From Verrucomicrobiota bacterium (GTDB lineage: Bacteria; Verrucomicrobiota; Verrucomicrobiia; Opitutales; Intestinicryptomonadaceae): 13,392 bases of DNA. This document shows, piece by piece, positions 1-6,912 of this stretch (position 1 is its first letter; every line of letters begins with the position of its first letter). The position numbers were made by a program, and so were the translations under genes. The stretch spans positions 1 through 13,392 of the forward strand of contig JAEXGH010000007.1 of NCBI GenBank assembly GCA_023450935.1. The letters are read 5' to 3'. The notes below the pieces were generated by a model. It searched no databases. It had not been told where the DNA came from and worked only from the letters and a program-made list of their open reading frames with translations.

Positions 1-1421
1 ACATAGACCGCTCCTCAAACCGCGACAGATCCCCAGCGGAGCGTTTGGTGAAGCTCAAAACGCGGCTGCAAAACATAGAGGCAAAACCGCTTTCGGAGAT
101 TGTCGATTCGCTCGAAAAGAAGGCCAAAGACGCCGCCGACGCCGGGGACAGCGAACGCGCGCGCGACTTTTACAGCCAAGCCTGCGTTATGCAGACAAAA
201 ATCAACGTGGAATATTCGCTCTCCAAATTCAAGAGCGTCCAGCGGGCGTTGTATTTCGATACCCAGTCTAAAACAATGCGCGCGCGTCCGTTGTATCTGA
301 AAAGCGCGGAGGCGGAAAAAAACGCATACAAGGCGATAGACGCGGGCGACTGGAATTCGGCGCGCGAAAATTTCGAAACGGCAATAGCCCTGCTTTCCAA
401 AATCAATTCCGACTTTCCGAATTCCGCGTATACCGATTTCACGCGAATGCAGAATCTGGAAGTCGAACTCGAGTCGTTGAAATCGTCGGATTTGTATGTC
501 AAGCTCGAGTCCGTGCTCAAAAAGGCGGAGGACGCAAAGGCGCGCAACGACTTCCCCGCCGCCTCCGAGGCATACGGCGACGCGCTCGAACTCCAGCGCA
601 CAATAAACAGAGTCTATCCGCGCAGCCGCCACGCTTCGGACGAATCGGCGGCGAAGTTCGAGCGCGAAAAAGTGGACGCCTACAGTTGGGACTACGCCAC
701 CGCCATAAAAAATCTCGACGCCCAGCTGACCGAAGTAATCCGCAAGGGCGACATCGCGCTTGTCGTGGAAATGTCCACAAATCTGCTCGGCAAAGTCGAG
801 CAGTTCAAGCGCGACTATCCCAGAAGCAATCTTGTGGGCGACGAACTCGTTTTGAAACTGCGCTACATAAATTTCACCGCGCGCGAAATACCGCAAATCC
901 AAAAGCTTGTCCGCGAAAATTTGGCGGAAATCAACGGCGTTAAAATGCTCGCGACGGAGGTCAACCAAAAGCTCTATTCCGCAGTGATGAAGGAAAATCC
1001 GAGCCGCTACACCGACAACGAAAACCTCCCCGTGGACTCGGTCAGCTACGACGACGTGGAGCGTTTTTGCACGCGCCTTTCGTGGATTCTGTCGGCGGAG
1101 GTTGCGCTGCCTACGGAGGCCGATTTCGCAATGGCGGTAGGCACTTTGCGCTATGTGGACATAAACAAAATTTCTTGGAACTACCTAAACAGCGGCGGCA
1201 AAACGCACCCTGTCGCCTCCAAGCGTAAAAACGACAAGGGCTTCTTCGATTTGCTCGGGAACGTCGAGGAGTTCGTGCGCCCCAAAAGCGGCTCCGAGGC
1301 AATTCCCGTTATGGGCGGAAGCGCGCAGTCAACGACGGATTCCATTCTCGATTTGGCGAAAAAAACGGTCGATTCCAAAACGCGAAACCGTATGTTGGGT
1401 TTCAGAATAATTGTCAAGTAA
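1..1421 (+). CDS. TPR-like repeat protein with degenerate C-terminal FGE/sulfatase-modifying-factor domain (5' partial)
   Basis: The reading frame is open to the left edge of the window, so the true start probably lies upstream. An internal start is possible: TTG at 45 or GTG at 48, with GGAG at 38-41 ahead of it. Residue numbers below count from the TTG at 45. Residues about 20-275 hold four diverged repeats of 50-60 residues, each two helices with an A-x-G-D/N-type turn and ending near Y/F-P-x-S (about 20-66, 87-141, 151-209, 223-275). They look TPR-like and are rich in Lys, Glu and Ala. Residues about 300-458 resemble the formylglycine-generating-enzyme fold (PF03781 type): an EVNQKLYSAVMKENPS block, PVDSVSYDD, an FC-x-RLS helix, LPTEADF, LLGNVEEF, MGGSA and the closing GFRIIVK. 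The usual N-terminal GG-x-F-x-MG part is not evident and no cysteine lies after C342, so oxidase activity is unlikely. A binding or scaffold role is inferred. One base separates the stop from hisA. Confidence 0.75.
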   Translation, partial: IDRSSNRDRSPAERLVKLKTRLQNIEAKPLSEIVDSLEKKAKDAADAGDSERARDFYSQACVMQTKINVEYSLSKFKSVQRALYFDTQSKTMRARPLYLKSAEAEKNAYKAIDAGDWNSARENFETAIALLSKINSDFPNSAYTDFTRMQNLEVELESLKSSDLYVKLESVLKKAEDAKARNDFPAASEAYGDALELQRTINRVYPRSRHASDESAAKFEREKVDAYSWDYATAIKNLDAQLTEVIRKGDIALVVEMSTNLLGKVEQFKRDYPRSNLVGDELVLKLRYINFTAREIPQIQKLVRENLAEINGVKMLATEVNQKLYSAVMKENPSRYTDNENLPVDSVSYDDVERFCTRLSWILSAEVALPTEADFAMAVGTLRYVDINKISWNYLNSGGKTHPVASKRKNDKGFFDLLGNVEEFVRPKSGSEAIPVMGGSAQSTTDSILDLAKKTVDSKTRNRMLGFRIIVK

Positions 1422-1422
1422 T

Positions 1423-2163
1423 ATGAAAATTTATCCTGCAGTAGACATCAAGGACGGCAAATGCGTGCGCCTTCGCAAGGGCGCGGCGGAAAACAAAACG
1501 GTGTATTTCGAAAACCCCGTTGACGCGGCAAAGTCGTTTCTCGACGCGGGTTCGAAGGTCATACACGTAGTCGATTTGGACGGCGCGTTCGGGGGCGCAA
1601 TGGTGAACCTCAAAACAATTTCGGCAATAGCCGACTTGGGAATGTTTGTTGAGCTGGGCGGCGGAATGCGCGACGTTTCGGCGGTAAAAGCGGCGTTCGA
1701 CGCGGGCGTTTCGCGTGCCATAATCGGCACAAAGGCGTGCACGAACCCCGAGTTCGCCAAGGAGCTGGCGGCGCAATTCGGCGAAAAAATCGCCGTGGGA
1801 ATAGACGCCAAATGTGGTAAAGTGGCAATAAAAGGCTGGGTCGAGGTGTCCGACAAAGACGCGTGCGTGCTCGCTCGAGACCTCGCGCGTGGCGGGGTGA
1901 AAACCTTCATTTATACCGACATCGACACAGACGGAATGCTTTCGGGCGTGAACGTTGCCGCGCAGGAGCAAATGTTGCGGACGCTCGCCGATTGCGGCGG
2001 AAATCTGGTTGCTTCGGGCGGAGTGGCGTCGGTCGCCGACATCGAAAAGCTCGCCGCCCTTGCGGGGCGCTATCCGAACCTCGACGGCGTAATTGTGGGC
2101 AAGGCCATTTACGAGCGGAAAATCGACCTGAAAGAGGCCATGGCGGCTGCCGAAAATGCCTGA
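1423..2163 (+). CDS. hisA: 1-(5-phosphoribosyl)-5-[(5-phosphoribosylamino)methylideneamino]imidazole-4-carboxamide isomerase (HisA)
   Basis: HisA catalyses the Amadori-type isomerisation of ProFAR to PRFAR, the fourth step of histidine biosynthesis, in the cytosol. The 246-residue product has normal family length and the (beta/alpha)8-barrel signatures. These are the N-terminal PAVDIK with the general acid/base Asp8, DLDGAFGG at 51-58, the phosphate-binding GGGMR at 79-83, IGTKA at 101-105, GIDAK with the second catalytic Asp128, YTDIDTDGM at 164-172 and ASGGV at 197-201. The TDI-x-x-DGM motif fits HisA; HisF is the main paralogue to exclude. The ATG at 1423 was chosen because the protein then starts with the canonical MKIYPAVDIK. 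An in-frame TTG at 1411 would add four residues inside the upstream gene. No Shine-Dalgarno sequence is visible, and the start follows the previous stop by one base, which suggests coupling. No other his gene is in the window. Confidence 0.96.
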   Translation: MKIYPAVDIKDGKCVRLRKGAAENKTVYFENPVDAAKSFLDAGSKVIHVVDLDGAFGGAMVNLKTISAIADLGMFVELGGGMRDVSAVKAAFDAGVSRAIIGTKACTNPEFAKELAAQFGEKIAVGIDAKCGKVAIKGWVEVSDKDACVLARDLARGGVKTFIYTDIDTDGMLSGVNVAAQEQMLRTLADCGGNLVASGGVASVADIEKLAALAGRYPNLDGVIVGKAIYERKIDLKEAMAAAENA

Positions 2164-3019
2164 GCAAATACAGATTTTATCGGCTTCCGGCGGCGGATAC
2201 GAGCTTCTCGACAGCGGCGACAGGCTCAAGCTGGAACGTTTCGGAGGAGTGGTGGTCGTCCGCAGCGAGCCGAAGGCGTGGTGGCCGCCCGCTCAGCCCG
2301 AGTTGTGGAAAACCGCCGACTGCGTATATAACGAGGGCGCGAAAAAATTTTGGTCGTTCAACAGCCGCGTTTCGCCGCCCGTTCTCGATTTCGGCGGAGT
2401 CAAGTTCGCCGCAAAATTCATGGACGGCACAAAGCACTTGGGCGTTTTCCCCGAGCAGCTGCCGCATTGGAATTTCATTGTCGAAAGCGCAAAAAAAGCG
2501 CGCCGCCAAACGCCGCCAAAGCTGCTGAACCTTTTCGGCTACACGGGTGCGGCAAGTTTGTTCGCGGCAAAGGCGGGGTTTGAGGTCGCCCATGTGGACG
2601 CGTCGAAACCGTCGGTCGATTGGGCGCGGAAAAATCAGGAAATTTCGGGATTGCAGGCGTGTAAAATTCGCTGGATTGTTGATGACGCCCTCAAATTCGT
2701 CAGGCGGGAAATCCGCAGGGGCGTTAAATACGACGCAATCGTTTTGGATCCTCCGGCGTTCGGAAGAGGCCCGAAAGGCGAATTGTGGAAGCTTGAAAAA
2801 ATGCTGCCCGAGCTGCTGTCGGCGTGCGCGCAGGTGTTGTCGGAAAAGCCGATGTTCGTTTTGATAACGCTTTATTCCATAGAGGCGTCGTCGATTATGG
2901 CGGGAAATATGTTGCGGCAGTATTTCGGCGCGGCGGACGTTTCCTTCGGCGAACTTGTGTTGCGCCCGAAAAACGGTTTCTGCCTGCCGCTTTCCATTTG
3001 GGCGAAAGCCGAGTTTTAG
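2156..3019 (+). CDS. class I SAM-dependent methyltransferase, RlmI/COG1092-like
   Basis: This 287-residue protein is a predicted S-adenosylmethionine-dependent methyltransferase of the group that includes 23S rRNA cytosine-C5 methyltransferases RlmI and the RlmK domain of RlmKL. Motif I is LLNLFGYTGAASL at 123-135. The acidic ribose-binding residue lies in HVDASK at 146-151, an adenine-binding acid in VDDA at 175-178, and motif IV is DPPAFGRGPKGE at 198-209. No N-terminal PUA domain is evident, unlike classical RlmI, and no catalytic-cysteine motif of the TC type was identified. The exact substrate, probably rRNA or tRNA, is therefore unresolved. The ATG at 2156 overlaps the end of hisA by eight bases, so translation is probably coupled to hisA and no ribosome binding site is needed. 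The 120 bases after the stop contain no gene. Confidence 0.85.
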   Translation: MPEQIQILSASGGGYELLDSGDRLKLERFGGVVVVRSEPKAWWPPAQPELWKTADCVYNEGAKKFWSFNSRVSPPVLDFGGVKFAAKFMDGTKHLGVFPEQLPHWNFIVESAKKARRQTPPKLLNLFGYTGAASLFAAKAGFEVAHVDASKPSVDWARKNQEISGLQACKIRWIVDDALKFVRREIRRGVKYDAIVLDPPAFGRGPKGELWKLEKMLPELLSACAQVLSEKPMFVLITLYSIEASSIMAGNMLRQYFGAADVSFGELVLRPKNGFCLPLSIWAKAEF

Positions 3020-3100
3020 CCGTCGAATCGCGCGCGGCAAACGGCGGGGAAAAAACGCCTCCGCAAACCGGGGGGACGACAGCCGTTTTATGTGAGAAAA

Positions 3101-3128
3101 TTGGGTTGCGAAGTTGCGCCGATATGTT
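3101..3128 (+). promoter_or_regulatory. possible sigma70-type promoter for the tyrA operon
   Basis: A TTGGGT hexamer at 3101-3106 and TATGTT at 3123-3128 are separated by 16 bases. They match the TTGACA/TATAAT consensus at three and four positions. They lie in the only sizeable gap (3020-3139) before the five-gene operon. Initiation six or seven bases after the -10 box would leave only about five bases before the tyrA ATG at 3140, giving a nearly leaderless message. The match is weak and its strength rests on position. Confidence 0.3.
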
Positions 3129-3139
3129 AACGTGGCCGA

Positions 3140-3985
3140 ATGATTTTTTACGATAAAGTGGCAATCCTCGGGGCGGGACTTTTGGGCGGCTCGCTCGCAA
3201 AGGCTTTGAAAGAGAGGTCGCTTGCAGGGCGCGTGTCGGTGTGGTCGCGCAGCGAGTCCACGCGCGCGAAGTGCGCGGCAATGCCCCTGATTTTCGACGA
3301 AGTCTGCGGAAGTCCGTCGGCGGCGGTAAAAAACGCCGACATAGTAGTGCTTTGCACGCCCACTCAAAATATTCCCGTTTTAGCGCGCGAAATTTGCGCG
3401 TCGGTAAAAAGCGGGGCGGTGATAACCGACGTCGGCAGCGTGAAGGCGAAAATCTGTGCGGAATGCGAGAAAATCTACGGTGGGCTTGACGCCGACTTTG
3501 TGGGGGCGCATCCGATGGCGGGTTCGGAAAAAATAGGCGTAGACTACGCCGACGCGCAACTGTTCGAAAACCGCCCGTGCTTTGTGGCGTCAAATTCAAC
3601 AGCCGCCGAAAAGGTTTCGGCAATGTGGCGCGCGGTCGGAATGCGCGTTTACGGCGTTTCGCCCGAAGAGCACGATGCAATCGTCGCGCGCGTAAGCCAT
3701 TTGCCCCATCTGCTTGCGGGGACTTTGTGCCTTGTCTCCGCCGGCTACAAAACAGATTTGCGCCCGTTCTCCGGCCCCGGTTTCAGGGATACCACGCGCG
3801 TTGCGTCGGGTTCGCCCGACATTTGGGACAGCATTGTTGCCGACAACAAAGACGAAATTCTCGCGGCGGTCAAAGACTGCGCAAAGAGCCTGAACGCGCT
3901 TGTGGAAAATTTGGAGGACTCCGATTTTGCCGCCGTTGCGCGGCGTCTGCGCGAGGCGAAAAAATTCAGGGACGGACTTGTTTAA
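3140..3985 (+). CDS. tyrA: prephenate (or arogenate) dehydrogenase
   Basis: The product oxidatively decarboxylates prephenate (or arogenate) to the 4-hydroxyphenyl precursor of tyrosine, using NAD(P)+. In its 281 residues the N-terminal Rossmann fold carries GAGLLGGS at 11-18. DVGSVK at 97-102 and GAHPMAGSE at 122-130 (His124 likely catalytic) follow. The helical dimerisation domain starts with VSHLPH at 185-190 (His187) and contains FRDTTRVA at 215-222. There is no chorismate mutase or ACT domain, so this is the monofunctional type without an obvious feedback domain. The ATG at 3140 places the Rossmann motif at the usual distance, and no Shine-Dalgarno sequence precedes it. The next gene starts one base after the stop, and pairing tyrA with aroA and cmk is a common aromatic-pathway arrangement. 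Preference for prephenate or arogenate, and for NAD or NADP, cannot be read with confidence. Confidence 0.94.
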   Translation: MIFYDKVAILGAGLLGGSLAKALKERSLAGRVSVWSRSESTRAKCAAMPLIFDEVCGSPSAAVKNADIVVLCTPTQNIPVLAREICASVKSGAVITDVGSVKAKICAECEKIYGGLDADFVGAHPMAGSEKIGVDYADAQLFENRPCFVASNSTAAEKVSAMWRAVGMRVYGVSPEEHDAIVARVSHLPHLLAGTLCLVSAGYKTDLRPFSGPGFRDTTRVASGSPDIWDSIVADNKDEILAAVKDCAKSLNALVENLEDSDFAAVARRLREAKKFRDGLV

Positions 3986-3986
3986 A

Positions 3987-5930
3987 ATGGAAACTTTGAA
4001 AATAAAGCCCTTCAAAACGGTTGTTCGCGCCGCCGTCCCGCTCCCTGGTTCGAAAAGCATCACAAACAGGGCGCTGATTTTGGCGGCGGCCTCGGGTTGC
4101 GGGTGCGAAATATCGGGCGCGCTGTTTTCGCGCGATACGGAAATTATGATGTCGGCGTTGAAGGCTCTCGGGTTCGACGTGCGCGCCGACGCCGACGCCA
4201 AGTCTGTGTCGGTTTCGGGGCGTCTGGAAGACGGGGTGTCGGCGGACATCTTCGTGGGCAACGCCGGCACTGCGGCGCGCTTTTTAACGGCGCTGGCGGC
4301 GGCTTCGGACGGCGGCGTTTTCGCGTTCGACTCCGACGCGGAAATGTATGCGCGCCCGATGGGGGGGCTTATTCAAGCCCTCGAAAAACTCGGTGCGGAG
4401 TTCGAATTTTCGGGCGAAAAAAACCATTTTCCGTTCGTAATGCGCACGCACGGACTGCGCGGCGGGGAGGTGGAGGTTGACGCGGGCGCGTCGAGCCAGA
4501 TTCTCTCAGCGGTTATGATGGCTTCGAAACTCGCAAAGACGCCGCTTGAAATTAGGTGCGGTGCGACTGTATCCGCGCCTTTCGTGAAGATGACCGAAGA
4601 AATGATGCGCGCGTTCCCGACTCCGAAATACGCGGTGGAACCCGACGCCACTGCGGCGAGCTATTTCGCCGCTTTGCCCGCGGTCGCGGGCGGCGTCTGC
4701 GCGCTCGAAAATTTCGCCGCATGCAGGCTTCAGGGCGATGCCAAGTTTCTCGACGTGCTTGAGTCTGCGGGGATTGTGCGCACATTCAAATGCGGGGCCG
4801 ACGTTCTCGTTTTCGGACCGGACACTTTCGCAACAACGCCGCTTGAACTGGATTTCAACGACATTTCCGACACCTTTCTTACCCTCGCCGCTCTCGCCGC
4901 GTTTTTGCCGCGCACGGTTAAAATTACGGGCATAAAACACACCCGAAAACAGGAAACCGACCGCGTTGCGGCGATGGCAGGCCAGCTTAAAAAACTCGTC
5001 GCGCGCGTGGAGGAGGGCGACGACTTCCTCGAAATAACATCGTTCGCCGCCGAACAAAAGTGCGCACACAGGCGCGAAATTTTGCAGTGCCTTGCGAAAA
5101 ACGTTCCGCAGACGGTGAAAATAGAAACGTTCAACGACCATCGCGTTGCCATGAGCTTCGGAATACTCGGCTGCGCCGATTTGGGGCGCGAATGGATTGA
5201 AATTGAAAATCCGCAGTGCACCTCGAAGACGTGGCGCGAGTTTTTCGATGTCCTGTCGGACGTCGGCGCGGCGTCGGAAAAATTCAGGATTGTCGCCGTT
5301 GACGGTGGGGCGGCGGTGGGCAAGTCGAGTGTCTCGAAGGCGGCTTCGGCGGCGTTGGGCTATATGCACGTCGATACGGGCGCGCACTACAGAAATCTCG
5401 CCTACATTCTGCTTGAAGACGGTATTATGCCCTCCGATGTGCAACGGGTGCGAGCGCGCCTGCTTTCGCTTTCGCTTTCTACGGCGGTCGAGGGTTTCGA
5501 CGCCGCGGTCTGCTGTAACGGCAAAATTCTGCTCGATTCCGACATACGTTGCGAGCGCATAAACGCGAACGTTTCGATGTTTGCGGCAATTCCCGAAGTG
5601 CGCGAATTCCTCAAAAACTACCAGCGTTCGATGGCGGGGTTTGCGCGCGAAAACGGCTTCGGCGGCCTGATTATGGAGGGACGCGACATAGGCTCGGTGA
5701 TTTTCCCCGACGCCGACGCCCGCATTTTCCTCGATGCCGACGAGGCAACCCGCGCCGCACGCCGCGCAAAGGAGGGCATAGCCGACTCCGTAGGCAGGCG
5801 CGACGAGCTTGACAGAAAACGCAAAGTGGCTCCGCTTGTCTGCCCCGAAGGGGCGACGCGCATAGACACTTCGCTCATGTCGAAAGACGAGGTTGTGGCG
5901 GAATCAATATTGTGCATTTTAAATTCTTAG
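3987..5930 (+). CDS. aroA-cmk: bifunctional EPSP synthase (AroA) / (d)CMP kinase (Cmk) fusion
   Basis: This is a single 647-residue frame with two complete enzymes. Residues 1 to about 428 are 3-phosphoshikimate 1-carboxyvinyltransferase (shikimate pathway). The motifs are PGSKSITNR (Lys23), SRDTEI at 48-53, GNAGTAARF at 91-99, SSQ at 169-171, VEPDATAASY at 217-226, NDISD at 291-295 with the presumed catalytic Asp295, QETDR with Glu323, FNDHR at 382-386 and NPQCTSKT with Lys414. ETDR and NDHR are about 18 residues further apart than in E. coli AroA as I recall it, because of a charged segment near 350-378. Residues about 434-647 are cytidylate kinase: P-loop GGAAVGKSS at 440-448, HVDTGAHYR at 461-469, MEGRDIG at 563-569 and RIDTS at 625-629. 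An upstream in-frame start at 3900 would overlap tyrA; the ATG at 3987, one base after the tyrA stop, fits better. There is no stop between the domains. Confidence 0.93.
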   Translation: METLKIKPFKTVVRAAVPLPGSKSITNRALILAAASGCGCEISGALFSRDTEIMMSALKALGFDVRADADAKSVSVSGRLEDGVSADIFVGNAGTAARFLTALAAASDGGVFAFDSDAEMYARPMGGLIQALEKLGAEFEFSGEKNHFPFVMRTHGLRGGEVEVDAGASSQILSAVMMASKLAKTPLEIRCGATVSAPFVKMTEEMMRAFPTPKYAVEPDATAASYFAALPAVAGGVCALENFAACRLQGDAKFLDVLESAGIVRTFKCGADVLVFGPDTFATTPLELDFNDISDTFLTLAALAAFLPRTVKITGIKHTRKQETDRVAAMAGQLKKLVARVEEGDDFLEITSFAAEQKCAHRREILQCLAKNVPQTVKIETFNDHRVAMSFGILGCADLGREWIEIENPQCTSKTWREFFDVLSDVGAASEKFRIVAVDGGAAVGKSSVSKAASAALGYMHVDTGAHYRNLAYILLEDGIMPSDVQRVRARLLSLSLSTAVEGFDAAVCCNGKILLDSDIRCERINANVSMFAAIPEVREFLKNYQRSMAGFARENGFGGLIMEGRDIGSVIFPDADARIFLDADEATRAARRAKEGIADSVGRRDELDRKRKVAPLVCPEGATRIDTSLMSKDEVVAESILCILNS

Positions 5931-5931
5931 T

Positions 5932-6588
5932 ATGAGAAGCAGGTATTTAACATTTAAAGGAAAGTATCTTTATAAGGCTTCATATTATCTTGCACAGATA
6001 ATTTGCGATGTTTTCGCAAGAATTGATTTGCACGGATATGAAAATATGCCCGATTGCCCCTGCGTGATAGCCGCCAATCACGTCAGTTATCTCGACCCCT
6101 TCGCGATGGGTTTTTTCAACGAAACCGAACTTTGTATTGTGGCTCGAGATTCCCTCATGAAAAACCCGCTGGCAAAGCTGATTCTTACGAATCTCAATGC
6201 AATTCCGATAAAACGCGGGGATTCGAGAAATTTGGGCGTGTTCAGGGAAATTTTAAAGCGCATACGCTCGGGCAAAACGCTCATAATTTTCCCCGAGGGC
6301 ACGCGCAGCCCCGACGGGCGTCTCCAAAATGGCAAGGCAGGCGTGGGGCTCATAGCCATGAAAACGAACGTGCCGGTCGTTCCCGTGCGCAGCTTCGGGT
6401 TCGAAACGGTTCTTCCGCGCTCGGGCAGACTGCGCGGAGGCAACAGGGTTGTGATGTGCGTCGGCAAACCCATTATGCCGGACGAGCTGGATTTTGACAA
6501 AGACGACCCCGACAGAGCGCAGAAAATCGTCGATGTGATTATGGCGCGCATTGCCGCCATTGAAAAACCGAAAATAAACAGTTTGTAG
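5932..6588 (+). CDS. plsC: 1-acyl-sn-glycerol-3-phosphate acyltransferase (PlsC family)
   Basis: The protein probably transfers an acyl chain to lysophosphatidic acid, making phosphatidic acid at the inner membrane. In its 218 residues the acyltransferase block I is NHVSYLDP at 49-56 (His50 and Asp55 of H-x4-D). Block II lies around IPIKRGDS at 91-98, block III is FPEGTRSPDG at 120-129, and block IV is the VPVVPV region. The N-terminus has an amphipathic or hydrophobic segment (about 15-30) but no clear signal peptide. The ATG at 5932 follows the aroA-cmk stop by one base without a Shine-Dalgarno sequence. The first 90 coding bases are strikingly A/T-rich compared with neighbours, which may keep the start unstructured. 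Other lysophospholipid acyltransferases share these blocks, so the acceptor is inferred from family membership. Confidence 0.9.
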   Translation: MRSRYLTFKGKYLYKASYYLAQIICDVFARIDLHGYENMPDCPCVIAANHVSYLDPFAMGFFNETELCIVARDSLMKNPLAKLILTNLNAIPIKRGDSRNLGVFREILKRIRSGKTLIIFPEGTRSPDGRLQNGKAGVGLIAMKTNVPVVPVRSFGFETVLPRSGRLRGGNRVVMCVGKPIMPDELDFDKDDPDRAQKIVDVIMARIAAIEKPKINSL

Positions 6589-6590
6589 TT

Positions 6591-6911
6591 GTGGCGTGGC
6601 TTATCCTTTTTTTGGCGGGCGCACTCGAGATAGTCTGGGTGGTTGCTCTTAAAATGTCGGACAATTTTTCGAAACTTGTCCCCGCTGCGGTAATGGTTGT
6701 CTCCATTGTCAGCAGTTTCGTGCTGCTTAACGTGTCCATACGCGCGCTGCCGATGGGCGTTGCATACGCGGTGTGGACGGGTATGGGCGCGGCGGGCGCG
6801 ATTGTTGCGGGCATAATTCTGTTCAAAGAGCCGTGCACGTTTTGGCACGTTTTCTTTTTGTCGCTCATAGTCTGCGGGCTTGTGGGCATAAAATTTGTAT
6901 CGCCGGAATAA
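6591..6911 (+). CDS. small multidrug resistance (SMR) family exporter, SugE/Gdx type
   Basis: This 106-residue protein has four predicted membrane helices (about 2-19, 29-50, 57-77 and 84-103). It looks like the Gdx/SugE branch of the SMR family, which in characterised members exports guanidinium in exchange for protons. The essential membrane glutamate is Glu13, in EIVWVVALK, and the W-x3-LK pattern after it is typical of SugE rather than EmrE. LPMGVAYAVWTGMGA at 53-67 is the conserved helix-3 stretch, where SugE has LPVGTAYAVWTGIGA. The start is GTG at 6591, two bases after the plsC stop, with no Shine-Dalgarno sequence. SMR dimers can be homomeric or paired; no second SMR gene is adjacent, so a dual-topology homodimer is likely. 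No guanidine riboswitch precedes it, and it is embedded in the operon. Substrate assignment is inferred from motifs only. Confidence 0.86.
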   Translation: MAWLILFLAGALEIVWVVALKMSDNFSKLVPAAVMVVSIVSSFVLLNVSIRALPMGVAYAVWTGMGAAGAIVAGIILFKEPCTFWHVFFLSLIVCGLVGIKFVSPE

Positions 6912-6912
6912 A

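Noticed and set aside
15..968. Long - strand frame (317 codons) opposite the first gene
   Set aside because: The + strand frame shows repeats and an FGE-like domain; the opposite frame is low-complexity Phe/Arg/Val-rich shadow sequence.
3039..3088. AAACGGC/GCCGTTT inverted repeat after the methyltransferase, as a terminator
   Set aside because: The two arms are 36 bases apart and only a short T stretch follows; too weak to list as a terminator.
2177..3367. Long open frame on the - strand (396 codons) opposite the methyltransferase and tyrA
   Set aside because: It crosses two well-supported genes and their intergenic gap, and is Arg-rich and without recognisable motifs. It is a by-product of codon bias on the coding strand.
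5277..5300. Separate cmk gene with an internal start in the aroA-cmk frame
   Set aside because: There is no stop between the domains and no ATG, GTG or TTG with a ribosome binding site at the right place, so a true fusion is simpler.
4506..5444. Long - strand frame (312 codons) opposite aroA-cmk
   Set aside because: It lies entirely within a gene with intact catalytic motifs and has no domain of its own.
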